The translations under genes and the position numbers were made by a program. A stretch of 64,000 nt of DNA from NCBI GenBank assembly GCA_025934775.1, contig JAICWO010000004.1, positions 1-64,000 on the forward strand, in the 5' to 3' direction. The stretch comes from Gemmatimonadaceae bacterium (lineage in GTDB: Bacteria; Gemmatimonadota; Gemmatimonadetes; Gemmatimonadales; Gemmatimonadaceae). The notes below the pieces were generated by a model. It worked only from the letters and a program-made list of their open reading frames with translations. It had not been told where the DNA came from and did not search any database. Of the stretch, positions 1-8,898 are shown one piece after another (within the stretch, counting starts at the first letter, position 1; the number at the start of each line of letters is the position of its first letter).

Positions 1-1708
1 CAGCGACGCGGTGGCGCAGGAGCGAGTCGAGCGTGATCCCGCCATCCGACGCACCCCCGGTGGCAGCCCCCGAGGCCAGCTCGCGCAGGAAGTAGGGATT
101 GCCACCGCTTTCGCGCAGCAGCTCGTCCAGGCGACGCTGCGTTTGGCCCGTGCCGCCGAGCACAGCGCCAGCGAGTGCGCGCGACTCGGCGGCTGTGAGC
201 GGGCCGAGGGGAATGTCCCGCACATCGAGCGACAGTGCGCGAAATCGCTCGCCACGCAACGCGTCGAGAAACGCGCTCCGTCCCTCGAAGCCGTCGCGCC
301 ACGCGCCGATCAACAGGAAGCGCGGAGGATCGGGCGGCCGGAGCAGCTCATGCAGCAGCTGTACCGAGTCAAGGTCGGCCCACTGCAAGTCGTCGATGTG
401 AATGACGATGCGGTGCTGCACACCGAGGCGCGAGAGAAGAACTCGAAACGCGTCGAACGCGCGCCGGCGGATCTCGAGCGGATCCGCGTCGGCGTCACGC
501 GAGGCGTCAGCGATCGCGGGAAGCCGATCGAGAACGGGAAAGATCCGCGCGAGCGCGACGATTCCGCGCGGCAGTAATTCGTGTATAGTGGCCTCATCCA
601 GCGAGGCGAGGTGACGCGCCATCGCGTCGAGCACGCCGTCGAACGCCTTGTACGGCACCGACTCCTGCTCATAGCACCGGCTCGCGAGCACGACGGCGTC
701 GCCGGCGACATCCTCGAGGAAGCGCGCGACGAGCGCGCTCTTCCCGACACCGGACTGGCCGTGCAGGGAGACGAGCCGCATTCCACCATGCGCTCCCGCG
801 GGATACGCATCCCGATATGCGGCACGAAGCGTCGCGAGCTGCGCATCGCGACCGACGAACAGCTGTGGCGCGACAGGCGTCGCATCGTCGGCCTCCGCCT
901 CGCCGAGCAGCTGCAGCACGCCGACGCCATCGAGCCGCGTCGCGGGATCGCGCCGCAGCAATCCGTCGCATGCGTGCGCCAGATCGGCGGGCGCGTCGGG
1001 GCAGAGCTCGCGGAGCGGCGTCGGATCTCGCAGCTGCCTGTCGGCGAGGATCTTCCACGCGCTTCCGTCGAACGGAAGCTGCCCGGCGAGCGCCTCGTAC
1101 AACATCACGCCCAGCGCGTACCAGTCGCTCGCTCTTGTCAGCGGCACGTCCGCGGTGTGCTCGGGTGACATGTACGCGACGGTCCCGGAGATGTCTCCTT
1201 CGCCGTCGCGCTCGAAGCGATGCGCGTGCAGCGGCGCCGCAAGGCCGAAGTCGAGCACCACGGCGTGTCCGTCGGGCGTGACCTGCACGTTCGACGGCTT
1301 GAGGTCGCGATGCAGGAACCCCGCGGCGTGAAGCGCGTGCACGGCGCGAATGATCTGCGGCAGCGTGTGACGCAGCCGATCCACGTCGCATACATCGCTC
1401 GCCCGCACATATCGCGTGAAGTCGGTGCCCTCCACGTACTCCATGGAGAGCAGCCACTGTTCACCGTCCGACAGCAGCTCGTAGAACGTGACGAGGTTCG
1501 GGTGGCTCACTGTGGCAACGGACCGGAACTCGCGTTTGAGCGCGAGCAGCGGCGCCGGCTGCACGTCCGTGAGCGTCTTGAGAGCCACCCGCTGGTCGCG
1601 CACACGGTCCCATGCTTCGTACACCACCCCCATGGCGCCCGCACCCAGCTTGCGGCGGACGTCGAAGCGCGTACCCACTGATGGCGAGCCGAGTGGATCT
1701 GCAGCCAT
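1..1708 (-). CDS. Ser/Thr protein kinase fused to an AAA-type ATPase, C-terminus cut by the window edge
   Basis: At least 569 codons are open from the ATG at 1708 to the left edge. The kinase domain spans about residues 13-265: glycine-rich loop GAGAMGVVYEAWD at 22-34, catalytic loop HRDLKPSN at 134-141, DFGLA at 153-157, and a GT..YMSPE activation segment near 175-184. A second domain starts near residue 285 with a Walker A motif GQSGVGKS (317-324) and a Walker B-like IHIDDLQWAD (about 436-445). This matches the kinase plus AAA_16 architecture of PknK-like signalling proteins, which often carry long TPR C-termini; here that part lies outside the window. No membrane segment is seen. The protein is probably a cytoplasmic signalling kinase; its substrates are unknown. 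No clear Shine-Dalgarno sequence precedes the start. Confidence 0.9.
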   Translation of the reverse strand, partial: MAADPLGSPSVGTRFDVRRKLGAGAMGVVYEAWDRVRDQRVALKTLTDVQPAPLLALKREFRSVATVSHPNLVTFYELLSDGEQWLLSMEYVEGTDFTRYVRASDVCDVDRLRHTLPQIIRAVHALHAAGFLHRDLKPSNVQVTPDGHAVVLDFGLAAPLHAHRFERDGEGDISGTVAYMSPEHTADVPLTRASDWYALGVMLYEALAGQLPFDGSAWKILADRQLRDPTPLRELCPDAPADLAHACDGLLRRDPATRLDGVGVLQLLGEAEADDATPVAPQLFVGRDAQLATLRAAYRDAYPAGAHGGMRLVSLHGQSGVGKSALVARFLEDVAGDAVVLASRCYEQESVPYKAFDGVLDAMARHLASLDEATIHELLPRGIVALARIFPVLDRLPAIADASRDADADPLEIRRRAFDAFRVLLSRLGVQHRIVIHIDDLQWADLDSVQLLHELLRPPDPPRFLLIGAWRDGFEGRSAFLDALRGERFRALSLDVRDIPLGPLTAAESRALAGAVLGGTGQTQRRLDELLRESGGNPYFLRELASGAATGGASDGGITLDSLLRHRVA

Positions 1709-1847
1709 GGAGAGCGGTATCGGTGGCGCGGGGCATGTCGCGATCCGCTGAGTGCGGGCAGGGCGACACGTAGCGAATGATACGGGCTGACCTACGTTCA
1801 CGTAACGACACGGTCCAAAGCGGCGGCGAGTCGGTACGCCACACCCT

Positions 1848-1955
1848 CGGCGGGTAGACCGTGGCCGTCCCGCGAGCGCCGAGCTCGTGCTGAAGTACGT
1901 AGCGCTCGCCCAGCGCGGCTGCGAGTCGCTCGACCGACGCTGTCATCGACATGCT
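1848..1955 (-). pseudogene. Relic of a Ser/Thr kinase N-terminus
   Basis: About 36 codons read as a kinase start: ERLAAALGERYVLQHELG followed by a decayed glycine loop GARGTATVYPP, where family members have GRGGMATVYLA. Similarity stops at once after this point: no catalytic lysine, HRD or DFG follows in any frame. This is best read as the leftover 5' end of a deleted kinase gene, not a functional short gene. It lies just upstream of the intact kinase gene and points the same way, so it could come from an old duplication. Together with the queG relic it fills most of the 605-bp gap between 1709 and 2313. Confidence 0.6.
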
Positions 1956-2033
1956 CGATTGCGGATTCACACCCGACCAGTTCGCCGCTCGGTGGACAGC
2001 TCGATCTCAAAATGGTTCTGTCGGCACTCCGCC

Positions 2034-2305
2034 CAGGAGGTGTGCCCGTGGAACGAGAAGTTCGCGGCCGAGCTCCGCGAGGACGTGTTCCGGCCGCGGG
2101 CGGCGATCGCCGGAAAGGATGCGCCCACGCTCGCACGCGAGCTGTTAGCGATGAGTGATGAGGATTTTCGAATCACGTTCCAGGGCTCGCCGATGAAGCG
2201 GGCGAAGCTGGCGGGGCTCGAGCGCAACGCGGCGGTGGTGCTGGGCAACTCGGGATGAGAGCAGGATCTCGACATCTTGCTCGCGGCACCGAATCCTCGT
2301 GTGGC
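2034..2305 (+). pseudogene. queG: Relic of epoxyqueuosine reductase (QueG) C-terminal region
   Basis: The frame from 2034 reads QEVCPWNEKFAAELRED and then SPMKRAKLAGLERNAAVVLG. This is the signature end of QueG: the last cysteines of its ferredoxin-like region (CPWN), then GSPxKRAKxxGLxRNxAVALGN. An in-frame TGA at 2256-2258 interrupts it, yet the same frame continues with EQDLDILLAAPNPRV, which resembles the helical repeat region that follows in QueG. The N-terminal two thirds, with the cobalamin-binding part and the first iron-sulfur motif, are missing. QueG makes queuosine from epoxyqueuosine in tRNA; this copy cannot. An intact copy or QueH may exist elsewhere. Confidence 0.75.
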
Positions 2306-2313
2306 GGCGCCGA

Positions 2314-5042
2314 TCACTCGGCGCGTAACGCCCGCACCGGATCGATGCGCGCCGCGCGATATGCCGGAACGCTGCCCGCCGCGAGCGCAACGAGCGCGAG
2401 CAGCCCCGCAGCTGCAATCATCACCAGCGGATCGTGGCCACTGATCTGGTAGAGGAGCGACGCCGCGCCGCGTCCGATCCCGTACGCCGCCGCCGCGCCG
2501 ATCGCCCCGCCGATGATCGTCATCAGCGCGAGCTCCTCGAGTACCAAGCGGAGGATCGCCGTCGCGTTCGCGCCGAGCGCCACGCGAACGCCGATTTCCC
2601 GAGTTCGCTGCGTGACCGAGTACGCGAGCACGCCGTACAAGCCGAGTGCCGCGAGCAGCGTTGCCAGCGCGGCGAACGCCGCCGAGAGCGTGCCGACGAC
2701 TCGGTCGATGTAGACGTTGTCATCCACCTGCTGCGTCAGTGTTTTCACGCCGTCGATGGCAAAGTCTCATCGAGCGTTGCGATCACCGTGCGGATCTGCG
2801 GTACGAGGATCTCGATCGGCAGCGCGCTGCGCACGTAGAAGCTGATCGATCCCAGGGTGCTGTCTTGCTTGTACGGGAGGAAGAAGAGCGGTGGAACGCG
2901 CTGCTTCACGCTGCTGTACTTCGTGTCCTTCACGACGCCCACGATTTGGACGTCCAGATTCTCACCTTCACCCATCATCTTGCCGACGGCGTTTCTGCCG
3001 AGCCCGAACTTCTTCGCGAACGCTTCGTTCACGATCGCGACGCGTGATGCGCCGAGAACGTCGTGGCGCGTGAATTCTCGGCCGGCGAGTAATGGAACGC
3101 CGAGTAACGAGAAGTAACCCGCGCCAATGGCATTGAAGCGCGTGTACGTGTTCACGTCTGGCGTCTTCGTGAACCCTTGCACGCTCACGTCGCTTCCCGA
3201 GTTCTCCCCGGCCAGAATCGGCACGAACGCGCCGGCGATGCCTCGGACGCCCGGCAGCGCGCCCACGCGATCCTCGACATTCGTGAAGAGCTGGGCGGAT
3301 CGTGCGGGCGTGTAGCCGTTGAGCGCTGGCGACAACCGAAACGTTACGACGTGTTCGGTGTCGATCCCGAGGTCGACGCGACTGACGTTGGCGAGACTCT
3401 TGATGAACAGGCCGGCCGAGACGAGCAGCGCCATCGAGAGTGCGATCTGCGCCGTGACGAGCGAATTTCGGACACGCGTCGTACCTCGGCCGTTCGACGC
3501 CTTGCCTGAGTTTGCGCGGAGCGCGCCGGCGAGATCCGGATGCGTGCTGTGCAGCGCGGGGAAAAGCCCGAACACCAAACCGGTGAGCACCGACATCGCC
3601 CCGGCGAAACCGATGGCCGGCCAGCCGAGCGAAAACCCGAGCGTCGATGCGACATGGGCGGGAACGAAGGCAGCGATGCCCTCGAGCGTGGCGTAGGCGA
3701 CGCCGAGCCCCGCGACGCCGCCCACTGCGGCGAGCAGTATGGATTCGGTCAGTAGCTGCGCGACGATCCGAGCTCGCGTTCCGCCGAGGGACAGCCGGAC
3801 CGACATCTCGAGGACGCGACTCGCAGCGCGCGCAAGCAGCAGATTGGCAACGTTGGCGCAGGCGGTGGCGAGGACGACGAGCGCGATGCCGAACAGCAGG
3901 ATGAGCGGCGTTCTTGTTTCCCGGTGGAGACTACTCTGGCCGCGGCGCCCGTCGTCGAGCGTGAGCTCCTTCGACTTGAAGCGCGCCATGACGGCCGGGC
4001 TGAGCCCTTGGTTGACCGGGACTTCGACGTTGTTGATGATACTGTGATACAGAACGTTCTCGCGCGCCTCCGCCTGAGTCATCGATAAGCCGGGCCGGAG
4101 GCGTGCGAACAAGTAGAGCCAATACCGCCGGCGATTCGCGAATTGCGCGAAGTCCTTGTCGGCGAGCAATGCGTGCGCCATCGCGAGCGGCACATAGACG
4201 TCTGGTTTGTTGCCGAGCGTCGTCCCTTGAAAGCCGCGCGCCGCGACGCCGAGGATGGTGAGCGCCTGCCCGTTGACGACGATCGGACGACCGATGACGG
4301 CGCGATCGCCGCCAAGATGCGACTCCCAGAACGCGTAGCTCAGCACCGCGATCGGATCGCCGCCGATGGCCCGGTCGTCGGCTCGCGCGATCAGTCGCCC
4401 CAGCGCGGGCGTGACGCCGAGGAGCGGAAAGTACGAGCCGGACACCAGCTCGCCGCTGGTGCTCGACGTCTCTCCGTTGAACGCAACGTTCGCGTCGAAG
4501 ATCACATGCGCCGCGACGCCGGTGAACGGTCCCGGATTCGCATCGAGATCGCGAAACATCGGATAGCTGAAGACTTCGTCGCAGCCGCCGGCCACGCCGC
4601 ACGACTGGGAGCCCGGACTCGCGCCGTTGCCCCCGAAGTCGACCAATTGCTCGGGATGCGGAACGGGGAGCGGCGCGAGGAGCATCTCGCGAAACAGCGA
4701 GTAGATTGCCGCGTTGGCGCCGATGCCGAGCGACAACGAAAGAACGGCGATCGCCAGCGCCGGGCTGTGGCGCAGTTGGCGCACGGCGTATCGCGCGTCC
4801 TGTCGCAGTGTGTCGATCCATCCGCCGCCGCGCACGTCGAGGGCGAGCTCCTTGACGTGCGACACGCGCCCAAACGATCGTGCCGCGGCTCGGCGCGCGT
4901 CGTCGGGCGCCATGCCGTGGCGCTCGTAGTCCGCGGCCCGCATGTCGACGTGAAAGCGGAGCTCCTCCTCGATGTCGTCAGCGACGCGCTGCGGGTCGCG
5001 CAGCGCTCGGAGGCGATCACGGAGAACGCGCCAGTGCATCAT
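2314..5042 (-). pseudogene. ADOP-family ABC transporter permease (MacB/FtsX type), split by a one-base frameshift
   Basis: Residues 1-75 or so form the ADOP prefix region (PQRVADDIEEELRFHVDM). MacB periplasmic and FtsX modules follow: a first membrane segment near LAIAVLSLSLGIGANAAIY, then a four-helix FtsX core near residues 370-500. The frame ends at 2745 with LDETLPSTA and a TGA. The remaining 144 residues, starting with VKTLTQQVDD and covering the last FtsX module, lie in another frame from 2748 to 2314. Adding one C near 2751 would give LDETLPIDGVKTLTQQ, exactly the family pattern, so one base has been lost (or miscalled). The intact protein would be about 905 residues and would export a lipophilic substrate or work in lipoprotein/antibiotic efflux. 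The PadR gene lies directly upstream. Confidence 0.85.
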
Positions 5043-5061
5043 TGGGATCTCCCCGTCGCTG

Positions 5062-5394
5062 TCACGTCGCCTGCATGACCTTGGTGATCGCGAGCGCCAC
5101 GTACGCCCACCGCGACTCCTCGATGCCGAGCTGCTTGCGGCCGAGCCGCGTCAGTCGATAGAAGCGCGCACGGCGGTTGTTCTCCGACGTGCCCCATTTG
5201 CTCGCGATCCAACCCGCTTGTTCTATGCGGTAGAGGGCAGGATAGAGCGTTCCCTCTTCGACGCGCAGCATCCCATCGGCGAGCTGCTGGATGCGCTGGC
5301 CAATGCCGAAGCCGTGCATGGGCCCGAAGTTCAGCGCTTTCAAGACGAGCATGTCGAAGGTGCCCTGCGGCAAATCCGGCTTCTGTTTCGCCAC
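5062..5394 (-). CDS. PadR-family transcriptional regulator
   Basis: The 110-residue protein is a compact winged helix of standard PadR length. It shows QGTFDMLVLKAL at the N-terminus, the HGFGIGQRIQ helix, the recognition region VEEGTLYPALYRIEQAGWI, and a wing ending in RARFYRLT. PadR proteins are dimeric repressors of efflux or detoxification genes. It ends 19 bp before the start of the ADOP permease on the same strand, the usual PadR-ADOP arrangement in acidobacteria and gemmatimonads, so it very likely controls that permease and itself. No effector can be read from the sequence. Confidence 0.92.
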   Translation of the reverse strand: MAKQKPDLPQGTFDMLVLKALNFGPMHGFGIGQRIQQLADGMLRVEEGTLYPALYRIEQAGWIASKWGTSENNRRARFYRLTRLGRKQLGIEESRWAYVALAITKVMQAT

Positions 5395-5447
5395 GACGTT
5401 CCCTCTTGGCTCCTAGGGAAGAAGCATGGCGCCAGTCTCCTAGAAGG

Positions 5448-6839
5448 TCAAGGGGGAGGCGCATTCGCGCGATCGAGCGTACTCCACGGCACGAGCTTGA
5501 GGTGCGGACCCGACGTCCAGAGAGGCACGAGCCCCGCCCGCCGCACCGACGACACGAGCTCCGCCGTGTACAACGACGGCCCGTTCACGACCTGCACGCG
5601 ATCGCTGGCCCAGAGGAATCGGTCGCCCGGGAGGTACGCCATGAGCATACTCTCATTGCCGGCGCCGTCGAGCGGGTAGAGCGTCAATCCGCCCGCCGCG
5701 GACGACATCGAGTCGGAGACGGCGGTCAGTCGGAGGCGCACCGTCCTTCTACGCCGCTCGAGCGCGTCGGGACGTTCGGTCCACCGGCGTGCGACGGCGC
5801 TCTCGATGAGGTTCTTCGCGTGCGCTGGCGCGAGCACGCGCGCGCCGGAAGCAACCCAGAAGCGCAGACCGGCGATGTGCGGCCACACGGCACTGAGCAG
5901 CACGAGTGTCACGGGATGCCGCCCGGGGAACAGCCGGCCGACCCACGCCGAATCCCGGCGCGCGCGTTGTTCTCCCGCGGTCGCGTCGAGCACGAAGACG
6001 CTGTCGTGGATCAGCGACACGACGGACGTAAATGCGCGGTTCGCGAGGAGAAACGTGTGCGGCCCTACGCGAACCGTGTCCGGCTCCTCGTCGCCGAAAC
6101 GCGGTGGCGGAACCAACGCTCTGCCGGACGTATCCGGAAGTTTGAATGCCGGCGCACTGTCGCGCGCGACGAGCACTACGCTGCCCGGGAACGCCGACCA
6201 GCTCTCGTCGCCGAGTCCGTCGGACGAACGAATCGTCGTCGCGGGATAATACGTGAACGGCGCGACGTCGGTCCACGCGGCGTACCGATACTCTTCGTGC
6301 ACGGGACCGAGGAAATAGTGAAAGTCGGTCGCGCGGAGCATCATCGGGAACGCGCTGGTCGGGTCGATGTACAACCGTTCGGGCGCAAGTGCGCCGCGCC
6401 GGGTGAGCACCACGCGCTCGTAGTCGAGATACGGGCAGCGGCCGACGACGCGAACGGTCGAATCGCGCTGCCAGTCCGCGATGACCGCCCACGGGTTGAA
6501 ATCCCGAACGGGCCGCGCCGCCGCGTGCATCTCGGCGTCGTTACGCGGATCGAACCAGCGGTCTTGTGTGAGCGTCTGGCGGATGAACGGCGGATACGCG
6601 CGATCGGACTGATCGGCAAGGTCCCGCACGATGCTCGGCGAGTAGTGCAGCACGAATCTGTCGCCCGCCCGGGATAAGCCGATCGCGGTGGCGGCACGCG
6701 CGAGCCATTGGCCGGCGCTCACCGAGTCCGTGACGTTCGTACACTGCGCGCTCGAAGTCGGGCGTGCGAGCTGCGCGTCCGCCGAGGCGGCGAAGATCGG
6801 GAGAATGGTCGCGACGGTACGGGCGAGCGAGAGAGTCAT
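5448..6839 (-). CDS. Secreted protein with a degenerate metallo-beta-lactamase-like core
   Basis: The 463-residue product has a signal peptide (ARTVATILPIFAASADAQ, cleavage after ADA). The middle reads SVFVLDATAGEQRAR, then GRLFPGRHPVTLVLLSAVWP, then HIAGLRFWVASGARVLAP. This tracks the metallo-beta-lactamase fold, where the loop normally carries HxHxDH before AGLRxYVAxGA. Here that loop is SAVWPH: only one His remains, so canonical dinuclear zinc binding looks lost. It is probably a periplasmic or extracellular protein of unknown activity. I chose the ATG at 6839 because the signal peptide follows directly; an in-frame ATG at 6860 is possible. It is divergent from the kinase at 6970. Confidence 0.65.
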   Translation of the reverse strand: MTLSLARTVATILPIFAASADAQLARPTSSAQCTNVTDSVSAGQWLARAATAIGLSRAGDRFVLHYSPSIVRDLADQSDRAYPPFIRQTLTQDRWFDPRNDAEMHAAARPVRDFNPWAVIADWQRDSTVRVVGRCPYLDYERVVLTRRGALAPERLYIDPTSAFPMMLRATDFHYFLGPVHEEYRYAAWTDVAPFTYYPATTIRSSDGLGDESWSAFPGSVVLVARDSAPAFKLPDTSGRALVPPPRFGDEEPDTVRVGPHTFLLANRAFTSVVSLIHDSVFVLDATAGEQRARRDSAWVGRLFPGRHPVTLVLLSAVWPHIAGLRFWVASGARVLAPAHAKNLIESAVARRWTERPDALERRRRTVRLRLTAVSDSMSSAAGGLTLYPLDGAGNESMLMAYLPGDRFLWASDRVQVVNGPSLYTAELVSSVRRAGLVPLWTSGPHLKLVPWSTLDRANAPPP

Positions 6840-6969
6840 GCGCGCTGGATGAGGTTGCATGCAAGCTCATGACGGCCCAGCGCCCGAGACAACGACTCGA
6901 TTCTATGGATCTTGTAAGATTGTGATCAGCGACCGCGAAACGTCTCCACGCTCCAGTCGTAATACCGGC

Positions 6970-8898
6970 ATGGCGCAGCCCTCCCGCGAATTCCTCGACC
7001 TCCAAGCCGCGCTCGCCGGCGAGTACTCGCTCCAGCGCGAGCTCGGCCGCGGCGGCATGGGCATCGTGTATCTCGCGCGCGACGTGCAGCTCGACCGCGA
7101 CGTCGCCATCAAAGTGCTCCCCTCGCACATGGCGCAGAGTGCGGAGTCGCGCGAGCGATTCCTGCGCGAAGCGCGCACCGCGGCCGGACTGTCGCATCCG
7201 AACATCGTCCCCATTCACCGCGTCGGCGAAGTTGGCGGCTTCGTCTTCTTCGTCATGAGCTACGTCGAGGGCGAAACGCTCGGCGAGCGGCTTCGCACCA
7301 AGGGACCGCTGCCGCCCGCCGAGGCAACGCGCGTGGTGCGCGAAGTCGCGTGGGCGCTCGCCTACGCGCACCGCCGCGGCATCGTGCACCGCGACGTGAA
7401 GCCCGACAACATTCTCCTCGAGGCGAGCACCGGTCGCGCGCTCGTGACGGACTTCGGCATCGCGCATCGCGACGACTCCGCCGCCGCAAACAGCGATTCG
7501 GGGACGATCATGGGCACCGCGCAGTTCATGAGCCCCGAGCAGGCGGCCGGCGGCGCGATCGACGGCCGGAGTGATCTCTACGCGCTTGGCGTCGTTGGAT
7601 ATCTCGCCGTCAGCGGACGGATGCCGTTCGAGGCGCCGAACGTGCCGGCCCTGCTCGTGCGTCAGGCGAGCGAAGCGGCTCCAGCGATCGTTCGGGCCGC
7701 GCCCGGACTTCCGGCCGCGCTCGCGGCGACGATCGATCGCTGCCTGATGCGTGATCCCGCACAGCGCTTTCAGGACGGCGAAGCCATGGCTGCCGCGCTC
7801 GCACCGGCGCCCGACGCGCGGCCCGCGCTGCCCCCCGCGCTTCGCGCGTGGCTCGCCGCGCGGAATCCGCTCATCGTGCCGTTCGTCGCGTGGTCCGCGG
7901 GTTTCAGTGTGCTCACGGCGGGGAATCTGTTCGCGGTGATTACCGGCAACAGAGGCAGCCATTGGCGCGACGTCGTGATGCTCTTCGGTTTCGCTGCTGC
8001 ACCGCTGCTCCCGATCGTTGGATTTCACCTCACCCAAGCTCGACGCCAGTTTCGAATCGGACACACGCTCGCCGATCTGCGCGCCGCGATCGACGTCGAA
8101 CACCGCGAGCGGACGGAGCGCGAATCGCTCGCACTCGATACGGAGGAGGCGGCGCGGCATCGGCTATTGCGCATCGCGACCACCGGTTCGGCGACGTGGC
8201 TTCTCGTCACGTTCGTGCTCGCGGCACAGGGCAAGATCAGCGAGCACACCGCGCCGATCGCCTGGCTCCTCACTCCCGTTTTCTCGACGCTGCTGCTCGG
8301 CGCGGCGAGCAACGCGCTCGGCGTGCAGTTCATTCCCGACAAGCTGCGCGAGTGGTGGCAGACGGGAATTCGCGGCCGGCTGTGGAAGAGCCGCGTCGGC
8401 GAATGGCTCGCGCGTCGGCTTGGCGCGCCGGAGCGCTCCCGTGCCGTAGGCGGCGGCGTGTTCCGCCCGACGGAAGCGGCACTCGGTCTCGCGGCGTCGG
8501 AGCTCTTCGCCGCCCTGCCGAAAGCCTATCGCGAAGAATTGGCCGATCTGCCGGCGACGGTCACCGCGCTCGAGGCCCGTGCGGCCGCTGCACGCGCGGA
8601 GGTCGACGTCGTCGCGGCGCTGGAAGCCGACGCATCCGGCGATGCAGTCCTCCTCGCGGCGCGGCGAGACGCGGCCGCGAAGCAGCTCGCGGAAACGGTC
8701 GCGGCGCTCGAGGGCATTCGGCTCGATCTCCTTCGCCTGCACGCCGGCGCGAGCGACCTGGCGCCGATCACGACGCTGCTCGACGCGGCGCGGATCATGA
8801 GCGATGACGTGAATCGGCTCGCTGAAGCGGAGCGCGAGGTGAACGACGCCGTGTCGCCGCGCGCACGTGGCGCGGCGCGCATTCCAACGCCGGTGTGA
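6970..8898 (+). CDS. Membrane Ser/Thr protein kinase
   Basis: The 642-residue kinase domain occupies about residues 18-280: GRGGMGIVYLARD at 26-38, catalytic lysine in VAIKVL, HRDVKPDNILL at 140-150, DFGIAH at 161-166 and GTAQFMSPEQ. Four likely membrane segments follow (about 302-325, 335-355, 404-420 and 428-450). A cytoplasmic, charged, Ala/Arg-rich C-terminal region (about 510-640) is likely coiled coil. The ATG at 6970 was chosen because the family start lies about 17 residues before the kinase core; upstream in-frame sequence to 6859 has no family-like content. The stop overlaps the GTG of gluQ by four bases (GTGA), so the two genes are translationally coupled. Confidence 0.9.
   Translation: MAQPSREFLDLQAALAGEYSLQRELGRGGMGIVYLARDVQLDRDVAIKVLPSHMAQSAESRERFLREARTAAGLSHPNIVPIHRVGEVGGFVFFVMSYVEGETLGERLRTKGPLPPAEATRVVREVAWALAYAHRRGIVHRDVKPDNILLEASTGRALVTDFGIAHRDDSAAANSDSGTIMGTAQFMSPEQAAGGAIDGRSDLYALGVVGYLAVSGRMPFEAPNVPALLVRQASEAAPAIVRAAPGLPAALAATIDRCLMRDPAQRFQDGEAMAAALAPAPDARPALPPALRAWLAARNPLIVPFVAWSAGFSVLTAGNLFAVITGNRGSHWRDVVMLFGFAAAPLLPIVGFHLTQARRQFRIGHTLADLRAAIDVEHRERTERESLALDTEEAARHRLLRIATTGSATWLLVTFVLAAQGKISEHTAPIAWLLTPVFSTLLLGAASNALGVQFIPDKLREWWQTGIRGRLWKSRVGEWLARRLGAPERSRAVGGGVFRPTEAALGLAASELFAALPKAYREELADLPATVTALEARAAAARAEVDVVAALEADASGDAVLLAARRDAAAKQLAETVAALEGIRLDLLRLHAGASDLAPITTLLDAARIMSDDVNRLAEAEREVNDAVSPRARGAARIPTPV

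Noticed and set aside
6541-8160. Minus-strand open frame of over 500 codons opposite the kinase at 6970
   Set aside because: Shadow of the kinase coding strand; residue composition is typical of antisense GC-rich sequence.
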